In this document: one piece after another, positions 1 through 7,644 of the stretch | Layout of the letters: the number at the start of each line of letters is the position of its first letter | Position numbering within the stretch: the stretch's first letter is position 1 | Assembly (NCBI RefSeq): GCF_001485415.1 | Contig: NZ_BCMQ01000002.1 | Span: 186,001 to 250,000 of the forward strand | DNA length: 64,000 nt | Origin: Myroides odoratimimus | Lineage (GTDB): Bacteria; Bacteroidota; Bacteroidia; Flavobacteriales; Flavobacteriaceae | Direction: 5' to 3' | Program-made: the position numbers and the translations under genes | The notes under the pieces: generated by a model | Databases searched by the model: none | What the model was told of the DNA's origin: nothing | Seen by the model: the letters and a program-made list of their open reading frames with translations, nothing else

Positions 1-2
1 TA

Positions 3-215
3 CAGAATTTTTATAATCAAGAGGCTGCAGAGAATCTAATGTTTCATTTGCAAGTAGAGAATGCAGATGATTGGTACACACATCTGCAAAACCTAGATCT
101 TCAGTCAAAATATGCTATCCGACTGACGGCTGTAGAAGACAGAGCGTGGATGATGAGAGACTTTTTATTAATAGATCCATCTGGAGTGCTGTGGCGTATA
201 GCACATAATATCTAA
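3..215 (+). CDS. VOC (glyoxalase/bleomycin-resistance) family protein, 3' part
   Basis: The open frame runs from the left edge of the window to a TAA at 213-215 and encodes the last 70 residues of a protein whose start lies outside. The visible part, including a stretch reading YAIRLTAVEDRAW and an ending of the type DPSGVLWRIAHNI, matches the C-terminal beta-alpha-beta half of vicinal-oxygen-chelate proteins, where a DPSG(V/N)xWxI ending is typical. Substrate cannot be told from this fragment. No terminator is seen before the next gene 80 bp downstream, so the two may be co-transcribed. The family call is moderately sure; the function is unknown. Confidence 0.6.
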   Translation, partial: QNFYNQEAAENLMFHLQVENADDWYTHLQNLDLQSKYAIRLTAVEDRAWMMRDFLLIDPSGVLWRIAHNI

Positions 216-296
216 TGCTGTCCAATGGACTTAGTATAATTATTAGCTACCTGTTGGGTGGCTTTTTCTATTTTTACTAGTCAGAAAAAGATAGAT

Positions 297-743
297 ATGA
301 CGACAACAGACTTGAGTAAGCTACAATATTATATAGATGTGTTACCTGCTAGATTAGAGCAGTTTACAGAAGAAGAATTTTCTTATAAAGAAACAGAGGG
401 TAAGTGGAGTAAAAAAGAGATACTAGGACATCTTATCGATAGTGCGACTAATAATCATCACCGTTTTGTTAGAGGTCAGTTTGAGGACAATCCTGTTGTT
501 TCTTATGCACAGAATGAATGGGTAGAAGTGAGTGCTTATCAGCAAATGCAACAAGACACTGTGATTAGAACATGGAAGATGTATAATGCATTTCTCTTAG
601 AGATAGTTTGTAATATTTCTGTTGAGGTTTTGAATACTAAAATGGCTAATGGTCATACGCTTGCCTTTTTAGTAGAAGATTATGTAAGTCATTTAGAACA
701 CCATTTAGGTCAGATATTCGATGATTTTGATTTTAAGGCATAG
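297..743 (+). CDS. DinB family protein (putative metal-dependent hydrolase/transferase)
   Basis: A 148-residue protein with the DinB four-helix-bundle pattern: a first histidine in GHLIDSATNNHHR (about residue 40-53) and the C-terminal VSHLEHHLGQI, the usual three-histidine metal site of the DinB/YfiT superfamily. The frame is open upstream to a GTG at 258, but the ATG at 297 (MTTTDLSKLQ) gives the normal DinB length and an ordinary hydrophilic N-terminus, so 297 is preferred. It ends 7 bp before a strong bidirectional terminator. Members are often induced by stress or act as thiol-dependent transferases; the substrate here is not predictable. Confidence 0.8.
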   Translation: MTTTDLSKLQYYIDVLPARLEQFTEEEFSYKETEGKWSKKEILGHLIDSATNNHHRFVRGQFEDNPVVSYAQNEWVEVSAYQQMQQDTVIRTWKMYNAFLLEIVCNISVEVLNTKMANGHTLAFLVEDYVSHLEHHLGQIFDDFDFKA

Positions 744-750
744 GGATAAA

Positions 751-787
751 CAAGAAGAGGTTGACCTATACAGTCAACCTCTTCTTG
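751..787. terminator. bidirectional intrinsic terminator
   Basis: A perfect 15-bp inverted repeat (751-765 with 773-787, 7-base loop) lies between two convergent genes, with a short T-run on the + side. It would serve the DinB gene and the convergent membrane protein gene. Confidence 0.85.
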
Positions 788-806
788 TTTAGATAATACA
801 TGTGTA

Positions 807-1136
807 TTACTTAATAAAGCTAAGTGTCTTATCTGACCATTCACCGATAAGAGGTAATGGTTTTTTCTTTTCTCCTGCTGCATTAAGTATTCCCATAATC
901 ATATATAAAAGAATAATTAAGTATAACACTAGTGCTATCATGCCTGCAATGATTGGGAATATACCTGCTATTACTCGTATAACAAGTGATAAAACGAAGC
1001 TTAAGATTAATACACCAAATGATTGTCTTAGGTGGTATTTTAGTAAATCATTTGCTTTTTCTTTTCCTACAAAGAATGCTACTAACCATCCAATTAATGT
1101 GATGTATGATACGATTGATAAAGTTTTATTGTCCAT
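807..1136 (-). CDS. small DUF4870/Tic20-like membrane protein
   Basis: A 109-residue membrane protein: TM segment at about 7-24 (ITLIGWLVAFFVG), a cytoplasmic-type loop with LLKYHLRQSFG, then two long hydrophobic helices around 42-85 and a short soluble tail containing PLIGEWSDK. The arrangement of a first helix, an H-rich F-G loop (YHLRQSF) and two further helices is the DUF4870/Tic20-like pattern found throughout Bacteroidetes. The role is unknown. It is convergent with the DinB gene and has its own upstream spacer, so it is probably monocistronic. A 113-residue frame on the opposite strand is its shadow. Confidence 0.75.
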   Translation of the reverse strand: MDNKTLSIVSYITLIGWLVAFFVGKEKANDLLKYHLRQSFGVLILSFVLSLVIRVIAGIFPIIAGMIALVLYLIILLYMIMGILNAAGEKKKPLPLIGEWSDKTLSFIK

Positions 1137-1496
1137 TTTATGAGTTTTATTGGAAACAAATATCTGTATAATTGTCTCATATATTATTGTTTAGACTTGT
1201 CTATTTCGCAAAAATGGCTGTTTATGGGGATATTTAAGTAGTGTATTATCGCGTTCAATTCATAACAAAAGATAAATCTATAAGGTCAAGTATTCTTACA
1301 GAATACCTTTTGTAGAGGAGATGCTTAAAATAGAAGCTGAGGTTCTAAAAAAAGGATTGAATAATTTGATAGTTAACTATTTATGTAAATTTTATAAGGT
1401 TCAATTCTCATTTTTAAATCTAAATACTATCTTTGCACCGAAATTCTTCCATTTAGGATTTCAAACATATATAATCTACACTTAAAAGTATATAGC
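1137..1496. other. intergenic spacer with divergent 5' regions
   Basis: The spacer separates the divergent membrane protein gene and trhO. Apart from the TAnnTTTG box at 1428-1435 I see no gene, RNA fold or repeat in it. It is AT-rich and stop-rich in all frames. Confidence 0.5.
1428..1435 (+). promoter_or_regulatory. Bacteroidetes -7 box (TATCTTTG) for the trhO operon
   Basis: TATCTTTG matches TAnnTTTG exactly and would start transcription near 1442, about 55 bases before the trhO ATG. No clear TTG -33 element sits at the usual 17-23 bp distance, so the call rests on the -7 box and its position only. Confidence 0.4.
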
Positions 1497-2855
1497 ATGC
1501 AACTGTATAACACATTAAGCGCAGAGGAAAGAGCTGAACTTATCGAGCAAGCGGGAGAGAACCGTTTGACTTTATCTTTCTATGCGTACGCCAAAATAGA
1601 AAACCCACAACAATTTAGAGACGATTTATTCCTAGCTTGGGATGCATTAGACGCTTTAGGACGTATTTATGTAGCTCATGAGGGGATCAATGCTCAGATG
1701 TCTGTACCTGCATCTAAGTTTGATGCATTCAGAGAGACGTTAGAGCAGTATGACTTCATGAAAGGAATTCGTCTGAATGTAGCTGTAGAGCAAGATGACT
1801 TATCATTCTTAAAATTAACAGTAAAGGTTAGACACAAGATCGTAGCTGATGGTCTAAACGATGATACATTTGATGTTACGAATAAGGGAATTCACTTAAA
1901 GGCAAAAGAATTCAACGAATTATTAGAAGACCCTAACACGGTCGTAGTGGACTTTAGAAACCACTATGAGAGTGAAGTAGGGCACTTCGTAGGAGCGATC
2001 ACTCCAGACGTGGACACATTCCGTGAATCACTGCCAATCATTAAAGACCAATTAGAAGACATCAAAGAGGAGAAAAACTTATTGATGTACTGTACAGGAG
2101 GTATCCGCTGTGAGAAAGCATCAGCTTACTTTAAACACAACGGGTTTAAGAATGTATACCAATTAGAAGGAGGTATTATTGAATACACTCGTCAGGTAAA
2201 GGCAGAAGGATTAGAGAGTAAGTTCATCGGAAAGAACTTCGTGTTTGACCACCGTCTAGGAGAGCGTATTACAGACGATATTATCTCTAACTGCCACCAG
2301 TGTGGTAAACCATGTGATACTCACGTAAACTGTGCTAACGAGGCATGTCACTTACTGTTCATTCAGTGTGATGAGTGTGCTGAGAAGATGCATGGATGCT
2401 GTTCTGATGAGTGTTTAGATATCATTCAGTTACCAGAAGATGAACAAAAACGCTTACGTCAAGGAGTACAAAAAGGAAACTTAGTATTCAAGAAAGGACG
2501 CTCAGAAGCATTAAAGTTCCAAGGAGAACGCAGTGCTACTGATGAGATCAAAGCAGTGAAGGTAAGTGCAGTAACACAAATCCGCAAGAAACAAGCAGAG
2601 CGAAAAGTTCTAATCGGGACAGCTCAACACTACTTTACTAAAGCTAGTGTAGGGCAGTTTATTGTTGACAAGGAGTTAAATGTTGGAGATAAAGTAGCTA
2701 TTGTAGGACCTACTACAGGTGATGAGAGACTAACTATAGAGAAGATGATGGTAAATGGAGTGGAAGTTAGTACAGCTAATAATGGAGATAAGATGACTAT
2801 GGAATTAGGTTTTCGTATTCGTAAAAACGACCAATTGTATAAAATAATAGATTAA
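1497..2855 (+). CDS. trhO: tRNA uridine(34) hydroxylase TrhO with an extra U32-type C-terminal domain
   Basis: A 452-residue protein. Residues about 1-110 are the ferredoxin-like N-terminal domain of the YceA/TrhO family (AHEGINAQMSV), 130-235 the rhodanese domain with VVVDFRNHYESEVGHF and the active loop CTGGIRCEKA (Cys199, Cys205), and 268-310 a cysteine-rich segment (CHQCGKPC onward, CCSDEC). The family makes 5-hydroxyuridine at tRNA position 34 using O2, helping decoding of purine-ending codons. Usual TrhO proteins are roughly 320-350 residues; here about 85 residues are added (roughly 368-452) that align with the C-terminus of the next gene product, TrhP. First gene of an operon, 11 bp before trhP. 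Orthology is sure; the role of the extension is unknown. Confidence 0.92.
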   Translation: MQLYNTLSAEERAELIEQAGENRLTLSFYAYAKIENPQQFRDDLFLAWDALDALGRIYVAHEGINAQMSVPASKFDAFRETLEQYDFMKGIRLNVAVEQDDLSFLKLTVKVRHKIVADGLNDDTFDVTNKGIHLKAKEFNELLEDPNTVVVDFRNHYESEVGHFVGAITPDVDTFRESLPIIKDQLEDIKEEKNLLMYCTGGIRCEKASAYFKHNGFKNVYQLEGGIIEYTRQVKAEGLESKFIGKNFVFDHRLGERITDDIISNCHQCGKPCDTHVNCANEACHLLFIQCDECAEKMHGCCSDECLDIIQLPEDEQKRLRQGVQKGNLVFKKGRSEALKFQGERSATDEIKAVKVSAVTQIRKKQAERKVLIGTAQHYFTKASVGQFIVDKELNVGDKVAIVGPTTGDERLTIEKMMVNGVEVSTANNGDKMTMELGFRIRKNDQLYKIID

Positions 2856-2866
2856 GCATAAAGAAT

Positions 2867-4108
2867 ATGACAGTTTCAGGAAGAGTAGAGCTTATGGCTC
2901 CTGCAGGTAACTTCGAGTCTTTACAGGCCGCATTAGATAACGGTGCAGACTCAGTATATTTCGGAGTAGACCAGTTAAATATGCGTGCGCGTTCTACGGT
3001 GAACTTTTCTATTGATGATTTAGAAGAGATTGCGAGAAGATGTAAAGAGAAGAATGTACGTACTTATTTGACGTTAAACACTATCGTTTATGACCACGAC
3101 TTATCAGTGGTGAAAACTTTATTGAATAAGGCAAAAGAGGCAGGGCTTACAGCAGTAATCGCATCTGATCAGGCAGTTATTGCATCTGCAAGAGCGATCG
3201 GGTTAGAAGTACATATCTCTACTCAACTAAATGTAACGAACATTGAGACTGTTAAGTTCTATAGCTTATTCGCTGATACTATCGTATTATCTCGTGAGCT
3301 AAGCTTGCGACAAGTAAAAAAGATCACAGAAGCTATCGAAAGAGAACAGGTGAAAGGGCCTTCTGGTAATTTGGTAGAGATAGAGATCTTCGGTCATGGA
3401 GCATTGTGTATGGCAGTATCAGGGAAGTGCTACTTAAGCCTTCACTCACATAACTCTTCTGCAAACAGAGGAGCATGCAAACAAAACTGTCGTAAAAAAT
3501 ACACGGTAATAGATCAAGAGAGTGGTTTTGAGATCGAGATAGACAATGAGTATATGATGTCTCCTAAGGACTTATGTACCTTAGATTTCTTAGATCAAGT
3601 GATCGATGCTGGTACTAAGGTACTGAAGATAGAGGGTAGAGGTAGAGCTCCTGAGTATGTAGCAACTGTGATTCGTACTTACCGTGAGGCTATTGATGCT
3701 ATCGCTGATGGTACTTACTCTCAAGAGAAAGTAGCAGAATGGATGAAAGCTTTAGAAACGGTGTATAACCGTGGATTCTGGAGTGGATATTACTTAGGAC
3801 AGAAATTGGGAGAGTGGAGTGATAACCCTGGTAGTAATGCAACTCAGAAAAAAGTGTATGTAGGTAAAGCTGCTCACTACTTCCAGAAAGCATCTATCGG
3901 AGAGTTTAAAATAGAAGCTTATGATATCAAGGTAGGAGATAAGATTCTTATCACAGGACCTAGTACGGGAGCACAAGAGTTAATCGTAGAAGAATTATTC
4001 GTCAATGAGCAGAAGGTAGAGAAAGCGACTAAAGGAGATGACTGTACTATCAAGATTCCGTTTAGAATTCGCTTATCTGATAAGCTGTATAAAATAGTAG
4101 AGGCATAA
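2867..4108 (+). CDS. trhP: peptidase U32 family tRNA hydroxylation protein TrhP (YegQ-like)
   Basis: A 413-residue U32 protein. It begins with ELMAPAGNFESLQAALDNGADSVY, holds the U32 signature region EIFGHGALCMAVSGKC (first Cys about 181) followed by GACKQNC, giving the four conserved cysteines expected to hold an Fe-S cluster, and ends in a U32 C-terminal beta domain (about 330-413). In E. coli, YegQ/TrhP makes 5-hydroxyuridine at tRNA U34 without O2, using prephenate-derived chemistry and depending on Fe-S assembly. The placement directly after trhO puts both routes in one operon. Its stop codon overlaps the ferredoxin start (TAATG), indicating translational coupling. The peptidase name is historical; no protease activity is implied. 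Confidence 0.88.
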   Translation: MTVSGRVELMAPAGNFESLQAALDNGADSVYFGVDQLNMRARSTVNFSIDDLEEIARRCKEKNVRTYLTLNTIVYDHDLSVVKTLLNKAKEAGLTAVIASDQAVIASARAIGLEVHISTQLNVTNIETVKFYSLFADTIVLSRELSLRQVKKITEAIEREQVKGPSGNLVEIEIFGHGALCMAVSGKCYLSLHSHNSSANRGACKQNCRKKYTVIDQESGFEIEIDNEYMMSPKDLCTLDFLDQVIDAGTKVLKIEGRGRAPEYVATVIRTYREAIDAIADGTYSQEKVAEWMKALETVYNRGFWSGYYLGQKLGEWSDNPGSNATQKKVYVGKAAHYFQKASIGEFKIEAYDIKVGDKILITGPSTGAQELIVEELFVNEQKVEKATKGDDCTIKIPFRIRLSDKLYKIVEA

Positions 4109-4338
4109 TGGTCATAGTCACGCTACAACGAGATAAGTGTATCGGATGTAATTATTGTGTTGAGGTTGCTCCTCAGCAGTTTCAGATGTCTAAGAAAGAT
4201 GGAAAGACTGTTTTGTTGAAATCTGTGAATAATAAAGGATTTCATACGCTTAAGTCACCAGATTATACTATTTTAGAGGCATGTGAACAAGCAGAGAAAG
4301 TTTGTCCAGTACATATCATTACCGTAAAAGATGTATAA
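4108..4338 (+). CDS. small ferredoxin (single cluster)
   Basis: A 76-residue ferredoxin with CIGCNYC near the N-terminus (residues about 11-17) and a distal CP pair (VCPVHII, about 66-72). This is a four-cysteine CxxCxxC...CP set for one [4Fe-4S] or [3Fe-4S] cluster. It starts inside the trhP stop codon (TAATG), so it is translationally coupled to trhP. Context suggests it feeds electrons to, or shares cluster assembly with, the O2-independent TrhP branch. That partner assignment is inference. Confidence 0.85.
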   Translation: MVIVTLQRDKCIGCNYCVEVAPQQFQMSKKDGKTVLLKSVNNKGFHTLKSPDYTILEACEQAEKVCPVHIITVKDV

Positions 4339-4339
4339 T

Positions 4340-4696
4340 ATGAGAAAGATATATTATTTAAGTACTTGTACAACATGTAAGCGTATCATGGCTGAGATGC
4401 CAGAATTAGATACGTTTGAACTACAAGAGATTAAGAAGAACCCTGTAACAGAGTCACAGTTAGAAGAGATGTATAAGCAAGTGGGTAGTTATGAAAAGCT
4501 ATTTAATAAGCGAGCTCAACTGTACAAAAGTGAAGGGTTAAAAGACAAGAATCTTCAAGAAGATGATTTTAAAAAACTTATTCTAGAGCAATATACTTTT
4601 CTAAATCGCCCAGTAATGTTTATCGACGGTAACATTTATGTTGGGAATAGTAAGAAAGTAGTAGAGGCTGCTATCGAACAAGTAAAGAATAAATAG
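4340..4696 (+). CDS. ArsC/Spx-like thioredoxin-fold protein
   Basis: A 118-residue protein of the ArsC/YffB/Spx family: a beta strand then the redox motif CTTCKR (near residue 10-15), ending with PVMFIDGNIYVGNSKKVV, the cis-Pro and C-terminal helix region typical of ArsC folds. The CxxC motif is more like YffB/Spx than classical arsenate reductase, so arsenate reduction should not be assumed. An in-frame ATG at 4331 overlaps the ferredoxin stop; the ATG at 4340 is preferred since it starts right after that stop and gives the normal N-terminus (MRKIYYLST). Last gene of the operon, followed by a terminator. Confidence 0.8.
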   Translation: MRKIYYLSTCTTCKRIMAEMPELDTFELQEIKKNPVTESQLEEMYKQVGSYEKLFNKRAQLYKSEGLKDKNLQEDDFKKLILEQYTFLNRPVMFIDGNIYVGNSKKVVEAAIEQVKNK

Positions 4697-4701
4697 TAAG
4701 G

Positions 4702-4732
4702 AAAAAGAGTCAGCATGTGCTGGCTCTTTTTT
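4702..4732 (+). terminator. intrinsic terminator of the trhO operon
   Basis: A stem of GAGTCAGCA with TGCTGGCTC (one G-T pair) and a TG loop, preceded by an A-run and followed by a run of T, 6 bp after the ArsC-like stop. Confidence 0.85.
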
Positions 4733-4860
4733 GTTATAAGGAAAACATTAATGCAATGAATTATATAAACGGTTCAGATAAGTTTTTTACTTGCTGAGGT
4801 GATTTTTTGTTTATAGGAGGATAAAAGTTTGCAATTTTGTGTTTTTAAAATCAAAGAGAT

Positions 4861-5388
4861 ATGAGACAGGTAGTATTATATATTTCGAGTAGTTTGGATG
4901 GTTATATCGCTAAACCTGGGGATGACTTGAGTTTCTTGGATGCTGTACAGCGAGAAGGAGAAGATTATGGTTATACCGCTTTTGTAGAGACGATCGATAC
5001 GGTTTTGATTGGTAAACGTACATATTACTGGGTAGTAAGTCAAGGACATGGGTTTCATCATGCAGATAAAGAAACGTATGTAATGACTAGACAAAGTCTA
5101 CCTACAGAAGGTAATGTGACTTTCTATAATGGTGATCTAAAGGAATTAGTATCTAGACTGAAATCACAGGAGGGTAAAGATATATTCTGCGATGGTGGAG
5201 CACAGTTAGTCAACAGATTATTGAAGGATAGACTCATAGATAAGATCGTATTATCTGTTATCCCTGTATTATTAGGTGATGGTACTAGACTATTTGATAT
5301 CGGGATACCAGAGTCTAAGTTAAAGTTAGAGAATACAAAGTCTTTTGAATCAGGATTAGTACAATTATGTTATAGCCTAATTAAGTAG
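4861..5388 (+). CDS. dihydrofolate reductase family protein (RibD C-terminal domain)
   Basis: A 175-residue RibD_C/DHFR-like reductase. It opens with VLYISSSLDGYIA, the common start of this family, has DTVLIGKRTYYWV (about 47-59), a nucleotide-binding stretch KDIFCDGGAQLVNRLL (about 106-121) and SVIPVLLGDGTRLF near the end. NADPH binding is expected; the substrate is not known, and these stand-alone proteins are distinct from true FolA. The gene is probably monocistronic. It has no clear terminator; a long spacer follows. Confidence 0.82.
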   Translation: MRQVVLYISSSLDGYIAKPGDDLSFLDAVQREGEDYGYTAFVETIDTVLIGKRTYYWVVSQGHGFHHADKETYVMTRQSLPTEGNVTFYNGDLKELVSRLKSQEGKDIFCDGGAQLVNRLLKDRLIDKIVLSVIPVLLGDGTRLFDIGIPESKLKLENTKSFESGLVQLCYSLIK

Positions 5389-5711
5389 TTTATAAACTGT
5401 TCTTTTGCTGATTGACTTCCATTAAAATAAGTTTGTTAGTATTTTTAAGTATGTTTTTTACACACGCAAACGTCTGTATATCTGTTTTTTAAATACTTTT
5501 TTAAAAAATATTCTTTTTTTGATGTGACCAAATGCGATGCTTGTTGTCTTAATATCGAAGACGAAAGGGAAGAATTGCTATTAATTCCTTTATAAAAAGA
5601 AAAGAAAAAGTTTTAAGTGTTTGGGGGTTAAATTAAAACAGAAGAGTTAAGGTTAGGTTGTTTTAGTAAAAAATTTAATTCACATAGTTTCATCGCGACT
5701 TTTACTATTGC

Positions 5712-5861
5712 TGACTTTGTAGATTGTGGTGGTCTAAATAAGGACTTAGAAGGCGTAGTTCATAGTTATGGTTGTTTTGGTTATCTCCTATTCTAGGCGA
5801 TGGAACGAACAAATAATAGGAGTATAAAACACAAAAGAGAGCTATATAGCTCTCTTTTTTT
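5712..5861 (+). ncRNA. candidate small RNA ending in an orphan terminator
   Basis: TGACTTTG at 5712-5719 differs from TAnnTTTG at one base and would begin a transcript near 5726. The predicted RNA contains a helix of CTCCTATT (5785-5792) with AATAGGAG (5815-5822) enclosing a 22-base loop, then the perfect terminator AAAGAGAGCTATATAGCTCTCTTT followed by T7. Length would be about 135 nt, which is in the range of flavobacterial 6S-like RNAs, but I cannot match it to a known family by eye. Strand is inferred from the T-run. Confidence 0.35.
5834..5861 (+). terminator. orphan intrinsic terminator
   Basis: A 24-base perfect palindrome (AAAGAGAGCTATATAGCTCTCTTT) followed by a T-run, about 450 bp downstream of the nearest + strand stop codon. 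Its isolation is the main argument for a short non-coding transcript here. Confidence 0.75.
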
Positions 5862-6145
5862 ATGTGTATCTGTTATTTCTTATTAGCCTGTTTAAGAGCT
5901 TTACATCACTTAAGTATAGGAATCAGAAGCATAGAAGCTATTACTAGTGTTTTATAGGTTCTATTTATTTATAATTTGTGTTTTATTCCTTTGGGTATGA
6001 ATGTATTTACTAATAAAAGAGCTTTTATTTGAAGTTATAGAAGATAAACAGGTGTATTATCACAGATATATTGACTTAGAGTTAATCTGTAATCTTATTA
6101 AGCAGTATTTTGTGCTATTTATAAGTCAGTTAGTAATGATTTTGT

Positions 6146-6153
6146 TACCTTTG
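6146..6153 (+). promoter_or_regulatory. -7 box (TACCTTTG) for yicC-gmk-nadD
   Basis: An exact TAnnTTTG match giving a start near 6160, about 14 bases before the yicC ATG. No clear -33 TTG at the expected distance. Confidence 0.45.
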
Positions 6154-6173
6154 TAGCTATTATTTTTTAATAT

Positions 6174-7034
6174 ATGATACAATCGATGACAGGATTTGGT
6201 AAGTCATGTTTGCAATTACCAACAAAGAAAATCACAGTAGAAGTAAAATCGCTTAATAGCAAAAGCTTAGATCTAAATGTTAGATTGCCTTTGATGTATA
6301 GAGAGAAAGAACTACCTCTTCGTAACCTTGTTGCACAAGAATTAGAGCGTGGTAAAGTAGACTTCTCATTATATAGTGAGATTACAGCAGAAGAAACTTC
6401 TAATAAGATTAATGGCCCTATCGTGATGGCATATATTGATCAAATGAAGGAGATTATCCCTGATGCAGATGCTACAGAGCTTATGAAGATGGCTGTGCGT
6501 ATGCCTGATGCATTAAAAGTAGAGCGTGCTGAGCTAGATGAGAATGAGTGGAAAGAGATAGAAAAGGTTATCACTGAGGCTATCGCTAATATGAAGGAAT
6601 TCCGAGCTAGTGAAGGAGCTTCATTAGAACAAGACTTCAGACTGCGTATCGGTAACATCCGCAAGTATATGGATGAGGTATCGGTATTAGACAAAGAGCG
6701 TATCGTGACTGTAAAAGAAAGATTGCGTGCGAACTTAGTAGAACTTCAGTTAAATATCGATGAGAATAGATATGAGCAAGAGGTGATCTACTATCTAGAG
6801 AAGATGGACATCACAGAAGAAAAAGTACGTCTGAGCAAACACTTAGATTACTTTATCGAAACACTTGAAGGAGCTGAGGCTAATGGTCGTAAACTTGGGT
6901 TTATCGGTCAAGAGATGGGACGTGAGATTAATACTATGGGATCTAAATCTAACCACGCTGAGATGCAGAAGATAGTGGTAAAGATGAAAGATGAATTAGA
7001 GAAAATAAAAGAGCAAGTACTAAACGTACTTTAG
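6174..7034 (+). CDS. yicC: YicC/YloC family endoribonuclease
   Basis: A 286-residue YicC family protein, full length for the family. The signature start MIQSMTGFGK is present, as is the family core VEVKSLNSKSLDLNVRLP (about 23-40) and the conserved C-terminal block FIGQEMGREINTMGSKS (about 243-259). E. coli YicC is an endoribonuclease that promotes small-RNA turnover. It is first in a yicC-gmk-nadD run (30 and 10 bp spacings); yicC-gmk neighbourhood is conserved widely in bacteria. Good confidence in family; its target RNAs here are unknown. Confidence 0.92.
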   Translation: MIQSMTGFGKSCLQLPTKKITVEVKSLNSKSLDLNVRLPLMYREKELPLRNLVAQELERGKVDFSLYSEITAEETSNKINGPIVMAYIDQMKEIIPDADATELMKMAVRMPDALKVERAELDENEWKEIEKVITEAIANMKEFRASEGASLEQDFRLRIGNIRKYMDEVSVLDKERIVTVKERLRANLVELQLNIDENRYEQEVIYYLEKMDITEEKVRLSKHLDYFIETLEGAEANGRKLGFIGQEMGREINTMGSKSNHAEMQKIVVKMKDELEKIKEQVLNVL

Positions 7035-7064
7035 GTTATATATACAACACGACAGAATATTATT

Positions 7065-7634
7065 ATGCAAAGAGGTAAGTTAATCGTTTTCTCTGCTCCA
7101 TCTGGTTCAGGTAAAACTACAATAGTAAGACATTTATTAGAGCAAGAAGATCTGAACCTAGCGTTCTCTATCTCTTGTACATCTCGTGAACCAAGAGGGG
7201 AAGAGGTGAATGGTAAAGATTACTATTTTATTTCTCTTGAAGAGTTTAAACAAAACATAAAAGGAGAGAAGTTCTTAGAATGGGAAGAGGTATATAGAGA
7301 TAACTTCTATGGTACACTTAGTAGTGAAGTAGAGCGTCTGTGGGCAGAAGGTAAGAATGTAATATTCGATATCGATGTAGCAGGAGGTCTTCGTATTAAG
7401 CGTAAATTCCCAGATGAGACTTTAGCTGTATTTGTGAAACCACCTAGTATAGATGAATTGAAGATTCGTCTTAAAAAGCGTTCTACAGAGAGTGAAGATA
7501 AGATCAATATGCGTATTGCTAAAGCTTCAGTAGAGTTGGCTACGGCTCCTCAGTTTGATATGATTATTAAGAATTACGACTTAGATACAGCTAAGAATGA
7601 GGCTGTAGAGTTAGTAAAGAACTTTATAAAGTAA
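7065..7634 (+). CDS. gmk: guanylate kinase
   Basis: A 189-residue GMP kinase (GMP + ATP to GDP + ADP). The Walker A loop is SAPSGSGKTT (about 9-18), the GMP-binding region includes SCTSREPRGEEVNGKDYYF (about 38-56), and the lid and Arg segment RLKKRSTESEDKINMRI lies near 140-156. Length is normal. It is in the middle of the yicC-gmk-nadD operon. Confidence 0.96.
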   Translation: MQRGKLIVFSAPSGSGKTTIVRHLLEQEDLNLAFSISCTSREPRGEEVNGKDYYFISLEEFKQNIKGEKFLEWEEVYRDNFYGTLSSEVERLWAEGKNVIFDIDVAGGLRIKRKFPDETLAVFVKPPSIDELKIRLKKRSTESEDKINMRIAKASVELATAPQFDMIIKNYDLDTAKNEAVELVKNFIK

Positions 7635-7644
7635 GAAGATAAGT

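Larger units (their letters stand above)
5389..6173. other. 785-bp spacer with no protein gene
   Basis: No credible reading frame on either strand. It holds a perfect terminator hairpin at 5834-5861 without a gene in front, a helix at 5785-5822 (see the candidate RNA entry), and the yicC promoter at its right end. The left third is T-rich with long homopolymer runs. Confidence 0.55.

Noticed and set aside
258-296. GTG start for the DinB gene
   Set aside because: It would add 13 residues with no family counterpart; the ATG at 297 gives the usual start.
802-1143. A 113-residue open frame on the + strand
   Set aside because: It lies wholly antisense to a convincing membrane protein gene on the minus strand, whose hydrophobic pattern and family are clear; no family resemblance in the + frame.
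4340-4696. Calling the ArsC-like gene an arsenate reductase
   Set aside because: The CxxC redox motif and lack of other ars genes fit the YffB/Spx-like branch as well or better.
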